DNA of 38,956 nucleotides from JBDZVM01 sp040255675 (GCA_040255675.1 JBDZVM010000037.1:1-38956); one strand, 5' to 3'; numbered from the stretch's first letter, positions 1 to 7,533 are shown. Translations and numbers: made by a program. Notes: generated by a model not told the origin, from the letters alone.

Positions 1-161
1 CGGGCATCATCGACCCCGCCAAGGTCACCCGCTCGGCGCTGCAAAACGCCGCGTCGATCGCCGGTCTGTTCCTCACTACGGAAGTCGTGGTGGCAGACAA
101 GCCGGAGAAGGCCGCCGCTCCCGCTGGTGGCGGCATGCCCGGCGGTGACATGGACTTCTGA
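1..161 (+). CDS. groEL: Chaperonin GroEL, C-terminal end (partial)
   Basis: This is the last part of a 60-kDa chaperonin, the ATP-driven cytosolic folding machine that works with GroES. Reading from base 3, the frame encodes about 52 residues. It contains the segment VTRSALQNAASIAGLFLTTE, typical of the GroEL equatorial domain, and then a short Ala/Pro/Gly stretch ending GGMPGGDMDF before TGA at 159-161. The Gly/Met-rich tail is the form found in the housekeeping GroEL of actinobacteria, not the His-rich tail of the second mycobacterial copy. The start and most of the gene lie outside the window. A strong terminator follows 24 bases after the stop. Confidence 0.97.
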   Translation, partial: GIIDPAKVTRSALQNAASIAGLFLTTEVVVADKPEKAAAPAGGGMPGGDMDF

Positions 162-184
162 GTCCATCCGCCTTTGCGAACCAC

Positions 185-216
185 AAGGGGCGGCCTGGGA
201 AACCAGGTCGCCCCTT
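185..216 (+). terminator. Rho-independent-type terminator of groEL
   Basis: The hairpin has arms AAGGGGCG and CGCCCCTT enclosing an inner stem CCTGG/CCAGG with a GAAA tetraloop. A short T-rich stretch (CTTTGCT) follows. It lies just downstream of the groEL stop codon in the right orientation. Confidence 0.88.
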
Positions 217-228
217 TGCTATGGCGAC

Positions 229-307
229 GCCGCGCAGGGTGCCGCCGCGCCGCCGCGCAGGGTGCCGCCGCGCCGCCGCGCCAGGCCGCGCAGGGTGCCG
301 CCGCGCC
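229..307. repeat. Three copies of a 23-bp GC-rich repeat
   Basis: The 23-bp unit, which begins GCCGCGCAGGGTG, occurs perfectly at 229-251, 252-274 and 285-307. Copies 1 and 2 are adjacent; 10 bp of similar sequence separate copies 2 and 3. It lies between the convergent groEL and WXG100 genes and does not look coding. Confidence 0.9.
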
Positions 308-322
308 GATCACGTTCGGGCG

Positions 323-372
323 GCAAAGGTGTCCCTTGCGAGTTCTATGGAGCGGGCAAGGGACACCTTTGC
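323..372. repeat. 17-bp perfect inverted repeat (hairpin)
   Basis: GCAAAGGTGTCCCTTGC at 323-339 is repeated exactly in inverse at 356-372, with a 16-nt loop. The element sits between convergent genes, so it could end transcription of the WXG100 gene from the right. There is no clear U-tract. It may instead be an interspersed palindromic element. Confidence 0.85.
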
Positions 373-414
373 GCCGCAAGGGCCCAAGCTTTTCGGTTGC
401 TCGCGCCGCTGCGC

Positions 415-708
415 TTACGCGGTTCCGAAGCTGGCCGCGACTTGCCGCTCCGCCTCGGCGTAAGAGGTGCCGGCTTGGCCGAGCAGTTGGCTGATGCCGG
501 AAAGTGCCTCGTGTAGACCCTCCGCCGATTTCTGCCATTCGGCCCAAAGCGCCTGAAAACGTTGCTGCGCAACGCCCGCCCAGTCGCTGCCAAGGGGGGC
601 CAATGCCCCGGCGAGCGAGCGCAACTCGCCCTCGATGCTCGACGAACTGTTGCTGACGCGCGACGACATGCTCGCAAGTTGCTCCGGAGTGACACGAATG
701 CCGCTCAT
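415..708 (-). CDS. WXG100 family (ESAT-6-like) protein
   Basis: This 97-residue helical-hairpin protein belongs to the WXG100 family. Such proteins are small substrates or partners of type VII (ESX) secretion and are usually exported as dimers. The WxG turn is visible as W-A-G in GSDWAGVAQQRF near the middle of the chain, flanked by two amphipathic helices, and the length is typical. The start at 708 is chosen because AGGAGG lies 8 bases upstream on the minus strand; a longer frame to 762 lacks such support. It stands alone here, with no second WXG100 gene, EccC ATPase or toxin domain beside it. It is convergent with groEL and divergent from cutC. Confidence 0.9.
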   Translation of the reverse strand: MSGIRVTPEQLASMSSRVSNSSSSIEGELRSLAGALAPLGSDWAGVAQQRFQALWAEWQKSAEGLHEALSGISQLLGQAGTSYAEAERQVAASFGTA

Positions 709-798
709 TTCCCTAACCTCCTGATTGGTGAGCCAGCGCCCCGTGCGCGACTCGGACTGCACCCGAGGCTAGAGAAAGTGACGATCAGCGCGCCGGAG

Positions 799-807
799 TT
801 ATCCACA
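799..807 (+). promoter_or_regulatory. Single DnaA-box match
   Basis: TTATCCACA is a 9/9 match to the consensus DnaA box. It lies in the 274-bp gap between the divergent WXG100 and cutC genes. No cluster of boxes, AT-rich region or dnaA/dnaN gene is nearby, so this is not an origin. Confidence 0.45.
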
Positions 808-921
808 GGGACGGCGTGAGCGCGGTTCGCACCGGCGCTGGCGGGTTAACCGGCGCGGTCCAAGCCTCGACGTAGCGGGCGTCCGGCTCACCGGCAGTGG
901 CACTGAAAGCGACGTCCGGTA

Positions 922-951
922 TGGTGTAGACCAATATTGGTCTACACCAAT
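922..951. promoter_or_regulatory. 28-bp palindromic operator, GntR/HutC (DasR-like), before cutC
   Basis: Positions 922-949 form a perfect 28-bp palindrome centred on AAT|ATT at 935/936. It holds two overlapping operator-like units, TGGTGTAGACCA (922-933) and TGGTCTACACCA (938-949). Each differs by one base from the TGGTCTAGACCA core bound by DasR/NagR-type GntR regulators. The right unit extends to ATTGGT-CTAC-ACCAAT (936-951). It lies 31-60 bp upstream of the cutC start, a position suited to controlling that gene. No GntR gene is in the window. Confidence 0.7.
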
Positions 952-982
952 CACGAGACGAACCGCCCCCACCTGTGAGACG

Positions 983-1696
983 ATGCCGCCCATGCCGCCC
1001 CAGCCCTCAGCGTCGTTCGCGTCGCACCTACTCGAAGTCATCGCGCTCGATGCCGACGACGCGGTCGCGGCAGTTCGCGGCGGCGCGGATCGCCTCGAAC
1101 TCGTGCAAGACATGTCGGCCGACGGGCTGACGCCGTCCATCGAAACCTTCGAACGCATTCGCGAGGCGGTCGACGTTCCGCTTCGGGTGATGCTGCGCTG
1201 CCGCGACGGCTTCACTGTGCAGGCGCGTGAGCTCGAGGAGCTGTGCTCGACGGCGGAGAGGTTGCACGCCGCGGGCATGCAGGAGTCGGTGCTCGGGTTT
1301 TTGACGGCCGACGACGACGTCGATGTCTCGGCGATCGAAGCGGTTCTCGAGGCAGCCAGACCGCAACGCTGGACGTTTCACCGCGCCATCGACTACGCCG
1401 CCGACCCGGCGCTCGCCTGGAAGGCGGTCGCCACCATGCCCGGGATCGACGCGGTGCTGACAGCGGGTTCGTCGTCCGGCGTCGATATTGCCGGGCTCAT
1501 GGCCCGGCTCGACTGGGAGCATGGCGCGCCGCCGTGGGTGGTGGGTGGCGGCCTTCGCGAAGAACACATCGGGCCGCTGCGCGAGGTGGGGCTTACCCGA
1601 TTCCACGTCGGTAGTCGGGTGCGGCATGGTGCGAGTTGGGCACGGCCCGTCGACGTCGACGCTGTTGCGCGGTGGCGCGGTCTCATCGACGCGTAA
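983..1696 (+). CDS. cutC: CutC family protein (TIM barrel)
   Basis: This 237-residue protein matches the CutC family. The N-terminal LEVIALDADDAVAAVRGGAD is the family signature, followed by RLELVQDMSADGLTPS and the MLRCRDGF strand. The C-terminal VVGGGL and FHVGSRVR segments complete an apparent TIM barrel. CutC was named for copper tolerance in E. coli, but its true role is debated and no enzyme activity is firmly known. The start could be the ATG at 983 or at 992, and no clear ribosome site is visible. The large GntR-type palindrome in front suggests control with amino-sugar or other carbohydrate genes and not with copper genes; that is inference. Confidence 0.9.
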   Translation: MPPMPPQPSASFASHLLEVIALDADDAVAAVRGGADRLELVQDMSADGLTPSIETFERIREAVDVPLRVMLRCRDGFTVQARELEELCSTAERLHAAGMQESVLGFLTADDDVDVSAIEAVLEAARPQRWTFHRAIDYAADPALAWKAVATMPGIDAVLTAGSSSGVDIAGLMARLDWEHGAPPWVVGGGLREEHIGPLREVGLTRFHVGSRVRHGASWARPVDVDAVARWRGLIDA

Positions 1697-1747
1697 GCCA
1701 CACGAGAATCCCGCCCACGACCAAGCGGGCCGAGGATCAAGCCGGGG

Positions 1748-3400
1748 CTAGATTTCGTCGCCGGCAAGCACGTCGTCGGCGTCGACGATGCGATACGCGT
1801 AGCCCTGCTCGGCCAAGAACCGCTGGCGGTGGGCGGCGTAATCCTGGTCGAGCGTGTCGCGGGCGACGACGGCGTAGAAGCGCGCGGTGCGGCCGTCGTG
1901 CTTGGGTCGTAGCAGTCGTCCGAGCCGTTGCGCCTCTTCTTGGCGCGAGCCGAACGAGCCTGAAACCTGAATAGCCACAGACGCTTCAGGCAAGTCGACC
2001 GAGAAATTGGCGACTTTCGAAACCACGAGCGTCTTCACTTCGCCCGCACGAAACGCGTCGAAGAGGCGCTCCCTTTCCTTGACAGGTACTTCTCCGGTGA
2101 TGACGGGCGCGTCGAGGCGCTCACCGAGTTCGGCGAGCTGGTCGAGGTATTGCCCGATCACGAGCACCTGGTCGTCGGTGTGGCGGGCGGCGAGCGCCTC
2201 GATGACTTTAGTTTTCGTGTCAGTGGTCGCGGCCAACCGGTAACGGTCTTCGGGCTCGGCGGTGGCATAGAGCAGGCGCTCGTGGTCGGTGAGCGTAACC
2301 CGAACCTCGACGCAATCGGCAGGCGCGATGTAGCCCTGGGCCTCGATGTCTTTCCAGGGCGCGTCGTAGCGTTTAGGGCCGATCAAACTGAAGACGTCGC
2401 CCTCGCGACCGTCTTCGCGAACCAGGGTCGCGGTGAGACCGAGCCGCCGACGCGACTGAATATCAGCCGTGAAACGGAAAATTGGCGCGGGCAGCAGGTG
2501 CACCTCGTCGTAAATAATGAGGCCCCAGTCGTGCTCGTCGAAGAGTTCGAGGTGCGCGTAGACGCCTTTGCGCCGGGTGGTCATGACCTGGTACGTGGCG
2601 ATGGTGACCGGCCGGATTTCCTTGCGGGCACCGGAGTATTCGCCGATTTCGTTCTCGGTGAGGCTCGTGCGCTTGAGCAATTCATGCCGCCATTGCCGCG
2701 CCGCCACAGTGTTGGTGACCAGAATCAACGTGGTGGCTTGGGCTAGCGCCATCGCGGCAGCACCGACGATAGTTTTGCCTGCGCCACAAGGCAAAACCAC
2801 GACGCCTGAGCCACCGTGCCAAAAACCTTCGGCGGCCGCACGTTGATACGAGCGCAACGTCCAGCCGTCTTCGTGCAAATCGATGGCGTGCGCTTCGCCG
2901 TCGACGTATCCGGCGAGGTCTTCAGCGGGCCAGCCGAGTTTGAGCAGCACCTGCTTGAGATGACCTCGCTCGCTCGGATGCACCGTGACGGTGTCGTCGT
3001 CGAGCCGGACGCCGACAAGCGGCGCCACTTTCGGGCTGCGCAAAACTTCTTCGAGCACCGCGCGGTCGGTCGACCGCATGACGAGCCCGTGCGCGGGGTG
3101 GTTTTGCAGTTGCAGGCGACCGTAGCGGGCCATCGTCTCGGCGACGTCGACCAGCAGCGCGTGCGGCACCGGATAGCGGCTGTAGGTGAGCAGCGCGTCG
3201 ACCACCATCTCGGCGTCGTGGCCGGCCGCCCGCGCGTTCCATAAGCCCAGCGGCGTCACGCGGTAGGTGTGCACGTGCTCGGGCGAGCGTTCGAGTTCGG
3301 CGAACGGCGCGATCGCTCGGCGGCATGCCTCCGCTTGCTCATGGTCGACCTCGAGCAGCAGAGTCTTATCGGATTGCACAATCAACGGGCCCTCGGTCAT
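1748..3400 (-). CDS. xpb: DNA repair helicase XPB (ERCC3-like)
   Basis: A 550-residue superfamily 2 helicase of the bacterial XPB type, a 3'-5' DNA translocase linked to repair. Visible motifs are Walker A PCGAGKT (204-210), the DEVH box (298-301), motif III GLTAT (321-325), the XPB-specific RED motif at once after it (328-330), and motif VI QRLGRLLRP (491-499). The N-terminal 180 residues are the damage-recognition-like region of bacterial XPBs. The length fits M. tuberculosis Ercc3 (Rv0861c). Its usual neighbour, the Rv0862c-like protein, is about 6 kb away here at 9480-12032 on the same strand, separated by the EAL gene and the sugar importer block. Confidence 0.95.
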   Translation of the reverse strand: MTEGPLIVQSDKTLLLEVDHEQAEACRRAIAPFAELERSPEHVHTYRVTPLGLWNARAAGHDAEMVVDALLTYSRYPVPHALLVDVAETMARYGRLQLQNHPAHGLVMRSTDRAVLEEVLRSPKVAPLVGVRLDDDTVTVHPSERGHLKQVLLKLGWPAEDLAGYVDGEAHAIDLHEDGWTLRSYQRAAAEGFWHGGSGVVVLPCGAGKTIVGAAAMALAQATTLILVTNTVAARQWRHELLKRTSLTENEIGEYSGARKEIRPVTIATYQVMTTRRKGVYAHLELFDEHDWGLIIYDEVHLLPAPIFRFTADIQSRRRLGLTATLVREDGREGDVFSLIGPKRYDAPWKDIEAQGYIAPADCVEVRVTLTDHERLLYATAEPEDRYRLAATTDTKTKVIEALAARHTDDQVLVIGQYLDQLAELGERLDAPVITGEVPVKERERLFDAFRAGEVKTLVVSKVANFSVDLPEASVAIQVSGSFGSRQEEAQRLGRLLRPKHDGRTARFYAVVARDTLDQDYAAHRQRFLAEQGYAYRIVDADDVLAGDEI

Positions 3401-3461
3401 TCGTCCATTGTTCCAGCAGCCGCGAGCATTGGTCGCGGCCGCCGTGAACGACCTGGCGGTC

Positions 3462-4673
3462 CTACGCGACGATACTGGTGGCGCCGCTTGTCAGATCTTC
3501 GCGCCGAGTGGGCATCGCGTACGTTCGCCGCGCGGCGGCGGGCACTTTATTTGCCGGCATTGGCCGGTCCAGCAGGAAGCCCTGGGCGTGGCTGCAGCCA
3601 AGGCCGACCAAGGTGCGCAGTTGCTCGGGCCGTTCGACGCCTTCGGCGATGGTATGCGCATCCAATGCGGCGGCGATTTGGACGACTCCGGCGGCGAGTG
3701 CGGTGGCGCGGCTATGTTCGAGATCGGCGACGAAAGAACGATCGATCTTGATCGTGTCGACGGGGAATGAGTGCAGGTACGACAGCGACGACTGGCCCGT
3801 GCCGAAGTCGTCGATCGACACTCGCACACCCATCGCACGCAGCCGCCGAACGGCCTCGCGAGCCGCGTCTTGGTCGGCGAGGACGGCTGTCTCGGTGAGT
3901 TCGATGTGCAATCGCTCTGGCGGCAACGCTGCCTTGGCGAGGGCGGCGTGAACGTCGTCCGGCAGCGTCGAAACGCCGAAGGAGTGGGCCGAGAGGTTGA
4001 CCGCGACGAAGGCGGCGTCCTTCTCGTTTGGATGCGTCGGCCAAGCGGCCGCCTCACGGGTCGCTTCGCCCAGCACATACATGTCGAGTGTCGTGACGAT
4101 GCCGAGGCGCTCGGCGGCCGGAATGAACTCGGACGGGGGCACCGGACCGTATTTTGGGCGGTTCCAACGCGCCAACGCTTCGAAGCCGACGGCATGCCCG
4201 GTTTGCAGGTCAACGATCGGCTGGTAATGCAAGGCGATGTCGCCGGCGACGATGGCCCCATGGAGGTCGGAGGCGAGCCGGCCGTCGCGTAGGGCTTGCG
4301 CGAGCGAGGCGCGTGACTGGTCTGATAGCCAGGCCACAAGAAAGCCGATGATCAAGAAGGCGATCAGCCGCGCCGTCCAATTTTGTAACGACTGCGTCCC
4401 GCCCGTCGACACGTCGAGCGGCATAAACGGGCCGGCCGCGAGACCGGCAACGATCGCGGACGTCGCCGCGCCGAGCCATCGGAAGCGGTATGCGGCCAAC
4501 ACGACAGGCAAATAAAACGCGTGAGGCAGCGCGCTGCGTGAACCCCCTGACACGTACGTAAGAACCCACGCCGCGATGGTCAAACCCGCGATCAGGTTAA
4601 TGACCACAGAGGGGCGCCATCGCCACACGACGATGCCTGGGCCTTGCCGTGCCCGTTGCTGAATTGCCTTCAA
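3462..4673 (-). CDS. Membrane-bound EAL-domain c-di-GMP phosphodiesterase
   Basis: The first ~120 of 403 residues hold three or four hydrophobic segments (about 22-41, 52-82 and 101-117). A complete EAL domain follows and no GGDEF domain is present. Catalytic and metal-binding positions look intact: EAL at 165-167, N226 in NLS, E261 in ELTET, the DD of IDDFGTG (288-289), K309 in IKIDR, E344 in AEGVE, and QGF at 364-366. It should therefore hydrolyse cyclic di-GMP to pGpG at the inner face of the membrane. The start at 4673 is TTG without a clear ribosome site; a GTG at 4628 is an alternative. It is 61 bp upstream of the XPB gene on the same strand. It could be cotranscribed with it, though no functional link is evident. 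Confidence 0.92.
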   Translation of the reverse strand: MKAIQQRARQGPGIVVWRWRPSVVINLIAGLTIAAWVLTYVSGGSRSALPHAFYLPVVLAAYRFRWLGAATSAIVAGLAAGPFMPLDVSTGGTQSLQNWTARLIAFLIIGFLVAWLSDQSRASLAQALRDGRLASDLHGAIVAGDIALHYQPIVDLQTGHAVGFEALARWNRPKYGPVPPSEFIPAAERLGIVTTLDMYVLGEATREAAAWPTHPNEKDAAFVAVNLSAHSFGVSTLPDDVHAALAKAALPPERLHIELTETAVLADQDAAREAVRRLRAMGVRVSIDDFGTGQSSLSYLHSFPVDTIKIDRSFVADLEHSRATALAAGVVQIAAALDAHTIAEGVERPEQLRTLVGLGCSHAQGFLLDRPMPANKVPAAARRTYAMPTRREDLTSGATSIVA

Positions 4674-5094
4674 GACTCAGTCACCGCCGTCCGTCCTGTG
4701 CGACCTTGCGCGACCGGTCGCGCGTCTCCCCTTGCCATCGGCGGGTCAGGCAGGCCGCTAAAGGGCGAGTGGGTCGAGCGCATGACAATGTGCCGCAATT
4801 CGCCGGGCTAACGTCCTCAATCAGACCGGTCCGCCGACAGTTAGGTCGGGTAGCCGCGAGATGCGGCGTTGATGGTCCAGGGGCCGCGTGCGCTCACCGC
4901 CGCGCATGATCTGACCAGTTTTGATTGGAGATGCGCGAAACTGCCTGAAGCGGCGCCTACGAGGCGTAAAGTACTGACCACAGCGGCGCACGATGAGGCG
5001 CGAACGCGCACAAAATGCGCACACGGCGTGCCAGCGTTCCCGCTGGTCTAGTCGGAGAGGTCAGTAACCGAGCAGTCGGAAGGAGCGACCTCGA
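4674..5094. other. Intergenic region between divergent EAL and DeoR genes
   Basis: No gene can be supported in these 421 bases; the short frames present have no ribosome site or family likeness. It holds a 16-bp palindrome (4708-4723) and two direct copies of GCGCACA at 5006-5012 and 5017-5023, 11 bp apart, a possible operator for the DeoR gene. TGGTCTAG at 5044-5051 matches two thirds of a DasR-type core. GGAAGGAG at 5078-5085 is the ribosome site of the DeoR gene. Confidence 0.6.
4708..4723. promoter_or_regulatory. 16-bp perfect palindrome upstream of the EAL gene
   Basis: GCGCGACCGGTCGCGC is a perfect palindrome 35 bp upstream of the apparent start of the EAL gene. It could be an operator for that gene. 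The sequence is GC-rich and the binding factor is unknown. Confidence 0.4.
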
Positions 5095-5913
5095 GTGGAC
5101 CGGTACACCCGTTGGTCTGCCTTGCTCGAGTTGCTCGCGCGCGACAAGCGCCTCACCGTCGAGGCCGCGGCCCGCGAACTCGCGGTCTCCGAAGCGACCG
5201 TGCGGCGCGACTTCGACGCGTTGGCCAAGCAGCGCAAGCTGGTAAGACTGCGGGGCGCCGCGGCGCATCATTCGGCACCCGCGGTCGCCGGGTTACTCGT
5301 ATCCGCGCTGCCTGTCGCGTCGGCCGCCACTCGCCGGATCGCCGGCACGGTCGCTGCCCAGGTGCGACCCGCGACGGTCGTCGGCCTCGCCGGGTCGACG
5401 CTTACGTCGCCGATCGCCCGGGCACTCGCCGTCCGCTTCGAGGCCGAGACCACGACCGACACCATGACGCTGACCGGATCGGCCGAGCGGCGCGTAGGCG
5501 TGACCGTGGTGACGAACGACTTGGCGATCGCGGGCGATCTCGCGCGGCGTCCCGGCTTGAAGGTGGTGGCGACCGGCGGCGTGGTCGACGGCAGGTCGAT
5601 GGCGCTGGCCGGGCCCCTTGTCGGCCTCCTTTTGCAGGGTGTCGCGTTTGACTCGGCGATCATCGCGGCCGATGCTGTCGATCCCGACTTCGGTGTCACG
5701 GCGGCTGACGAACTCCAGGCTGACACGTGCGCGCTGATGATCGAACGCAGTCGGCACGTAATCGTCGCGGCCGCCAGCGCGGACCTCAACCGGACGGCGT
5801 TCGCGAGCGTCTGCGGCACCGAACGCGTCGATGCGCTCGTCACCGACACGGGCATCTCCCCGGCGACAGCCGAGCGGTTCGCGCATCGCGGCGTGCGCAT
5901 CGTCACGGCCTGA
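5095..5913 (+). CDS. DeoR/GlpR family transcriptional regulator
   Basis: A 272-residue DeoR-type regulator. The N-terminal winged helix-turn-helix is clear: RWSALLELLARDKRLTVEAA, then ARELAVSEATVRRDFDAL and KLVRLRGGA-like wing residues. The C-terminal sugar-phosphate-sensing domain shows VVGLAGSTL, VVTNDLAIAGDLA and VVATGGVVDG. Such proteins usually repress sugar uptake or catabolic genes and respond to a phosphorylated sugar. The GTG start at 5095 follows GGAAGGAG with a 9-base gap. The gene lies 226 bp before the ABC importer on the same strand, so it is the likely local regulator. A different, GntR-type operator also occurs in that gap. Confidence 0.92.
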   Translation: MDRYTRWSALLELLARDKRLTVEAAARELAVSEATVRRDFDALAKQRKLVRLRGAAAHHSAPAVAGLLVSALPVASAATRRIAGTVAAQVRPATVVGLAGSTLTSPIARALAVRFEAETTTDTMTLTGSAERRVGVTVVTNDLAIAGDLARRPGLKVVATGGVVDGRSMALAGPLVGLLLQGVAFDSAIIAADAVDPDFGVTAADELQADTCALMIERSRHVIVAAASADLNRTAFASVCGTERVDALVTDTGISPATAERFAHRGVRIVTA

Positions 5914-5934
5914 GCACGGGCCGACTTCGGCGTC

Positions 5935-5985
5935 CAACTTCGACCGCTTCACCCGCTTCTCCACGCTTTCGCGTGCTCGAAGTTG
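5935..5985. repeat. Inverted repeat after the DeoR gene
   Basis: CAACTTCGA (5935-5943) and TCGAAGTTG (5977-5985) are exact inverse copies 33 bp apart, just past the DeoR stop. They could form a weak 3' hairpin or bind a dimeric regulator of the importer. The arms are short. Confidence 0.4.
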
Positions 5986-6006
5986 CTCACTTGTGACCGC
6001 GAGGAC

Positions 6007-6036
6007 TTGACGTGGTCCAGACCAGTGGCGCACCAT
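6007..6036 (+). promoter_or_regulatory. DasR-like operator overlapping a possible -35, before the sugar importer
   Basis: TGGTCCAGACCA at 6013-6024 has perfect 5-bp arms and differs by one base from the DasR/GntR core TGGTCTAGACCA. A -35-like TTGACG (6007-6012) abuts it, and a weak -10-like CACCAT lies 18 bases further on (6031-6036). It is 115 bp upstream of the binding-protein start. Binding here would block the promoter. The same core appears before cutC. Confidence 0.62.
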
Positions 6037-6065
6037 TCGGGGCAACCACGGCGTCGTGACGTACC

Positions 6066-6092
6066 GGCCGAAACCAGCGCGCGGTTTCGGCC
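6066..6092 (+). promoter_or_regulatory. 10-bp stem-loop in the leader of the binding-protein gene
   Basis: GGCCGAAACC (6066-6075) pairs perfectly with GGTTTCGGCC (6083-6092) across a 7-nt loop, 48 bp before the start codon. It could be an mRNA leader hairpin or an operator for the DeoR protein. It carries no U-tract. Confidence 0.5.
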
Positions 6093-6139
6093 ACACATGA
6101 CCACCCGACTCACGAAAGACTCGAGAAAGCGGTATTCAC

Positions 6140-7462
6140 ATGAAACGACCGATCACGCGGCACGTCGTTGCCGCCATGTCGATCGGGCTGGCGGCGGCGA
6201 TGGCGCTGAGCGCGTGCGCGTCGAACAAGAAGCCGGCCGCGGGGACGTCGAGCTCTGACACCGGCGCGGTGAACAGCGCACCCGCCGCGTCGGGCGATGC
6301 TTCCGGCATCCCCTCGACGACCATCTCGCTCGTCGGCGCCGACTACGGCAACGGAGCATCGGCCGACAACAGCGGCCAGAAGTTTTGGGAGAAGATCGTC
6401 GCCGACTTCAACCAGAAGTACCCGCAGATCAAGGTGAAGGTCAACATCGTCAACTGGAGCGACGTCGACCACCAGATCGCGACCATGGTGCAAAACGGTC
6501 AGGAGCCCGACATTGCCCAAGGAAGCGCCGACTACGCGGGTGTGACCGACAAGGTTTATCCGGCAAACGAAATTCTCGATACCGCCACGCAGGCGAATCT
6601 GCTTTCGTCGTTCGCAGACCAAGGCAAGGTGGACGGCGTCGAATACGGCATCCCGTACACCTCGAGCGCTCGCGCCCTCTTCTACAACAAAGACCTGTTC
6701 GCCAAGGCCGGAATCAGCGACGCGCCCACGACGTGGGACGAATACCAGGCTGACGCGAAGAAATTGAAGGACGCCGGAGTCGCCGAGCCGGCCTGTATTC
6801 CGCTCGGCCGCGAAGAGGCACAGGCCGAGACACTGCTGTGGGAACTCGGTAACAGCGGGGGTTTCGTCGACTCGGGTGGAAAATGGTCGCTCAACAGCCA
6901 GGCCAACGTCGACACGTTCAAGTTCTTGCAGGGTCTGGTGAACGCCGGCCTCACCGAGCCGAACCCGGCGACCGTCGACCGCACCAAAGGCTGCTGGGCT
7001 GACTTCGCGGCCGGCAAGGTGGGCATGACCAACGGCTCGCCCGCTTTGTTGCCGCAGGCAAAGGGCAAAGTCACCTACGGCGTCGCGCCCATCCCCGGCA
7101 AGAGCGGTCCGCTCAGCACCACCCTCGGCGTGTGCGACTGGATCTGGGCCTTCAAGACCGATCCCAGCAAGAAGGTTGCGGTCACGGCATTTCTTTCCTT
7201 CGCCATGCAAGACCAGTACCAAGAGGATTTCGATAACCTCTACAAGTTGTTGCCGGTGACGAAGGGCGCGACCGACGCCTTGTCGTCGGACGCCGACTTC
7301 GCTCCGTTCCTCAAGGCGTTGCCAACGGCGACGTTCTATCCCACGAGCAACACGGCATGGCCGAAAGTGAACACGCAGATGAAGCAAGTCATCGGCACTG
7401 CCCTTAAAGGTGACCCGAAGTCTGTTCTCGACCAACTGCAAAGCACGGCCGACAAGGGCTGA
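6140..7462 (+). CDS. Carbohydrate ABC transporter substrate-binding lipoprotein
   Basis: A 440-residue extracytoplasmic sugar-binding protein of the SBP type 1 family. The N-terminus is a lipoprotein signal: basic MKRPITR, a hydrophobic core, then the lipobox LSAC with C26 as the lipidated residue, followed by a flexible Ser/Thr/Ala linker to about residue 57. Family features include FWEKIVADFNQKYPQIKVKV, the GVEYGIPYT segment and ALFYNKDLFAKAGI. It delivers its sugar to the two permeases encoded next. The ligand cannot be read from the sequence. The DasR-like operator in front hints at N-acetylglucosamine, chitobiose or a related sugar, which is inference. No strong ribosome site is seen before the ATG. 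Confidence 0.93.
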   Translation: MKRPITRHVVAAMSIGLAAAMALSACASNKKPAAGTSSSDTGAVNSAPAASGDASGIPSTTISLVGADYGNGASADNSGQKFWEKIVADFNQKYPQIKVKVNIVNWSDVDHQIATMVQNGQEPDIAQGSADYAGVTDKVYPANEILDTATQANLLSSFADQGKVDGVEYGIPYTSSARALFYNKDLFAKAGISDAPTTWDEYQADAKKLKDAGVAEPACIPLGREEAQAETLLWELGNSGGFVDSGGKWSLNSQANVDTFKFLQGLVNAGLTEPNPATVDRTKGCWADFAAGKVGMTNGSPALLPQAKGKVTYGVAPIPGKSGPLSTTLGVCDWIWAFKTDPSKKVAVTAFLSFAMQDQYQEDFDNLYKLLPVTKGATDALSSDADFAPFLKALPTATFYPTSNTAWPKVNTQMKQVIGTALKGDPKSVLDQLQSTADKG

Positions 7463-7474
7463 TCTCTCAACAAT

Positions 7475-7505
7475 CCGGCGCCGGGCACACCATGCCCGGC
7501 GCCGG
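7475..7505 (+). promoter_or_regulatory. Intercistronic 13-bp stem-loop (attenuator or mRNA stabiliser)
   Basis: CCGGCGCCGGGCA (7475-7487) pairs perfectly with TGCCCGGCGCCGG (7493-7505) around a 5-nt loop, 12 bp after the binding-protein stop. There is no U-tract. In binding-protein operons such a hairpin commonly protects the upstream mRNA 3' end, so that more binding protein than permease is made; here that is inference. Confidence 0.75.
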
Positions 7506-7533
7506 AACCCCAGCCCCATAAGGAGAAACACCT

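Noticed and set aside
127..516. Short frames over the repeats after groEL
   Set aside because: They cross the terminator and the tandem repeats and have no ribosome site. The WXG100 gene on the other strand explains the coding part.
799..807. Replication origin at the DnaA box
   Set aside because: Only one box is present, without an AT-rich region or dnaA, dnaN or parAB genes.
6110..7531. 473-codon minus-strand frame across the binding-protein gene
   Set aside because: It mirrors the real gene, whose lipoprotein signal and family motifs are clear. The antisense product shows no domain.
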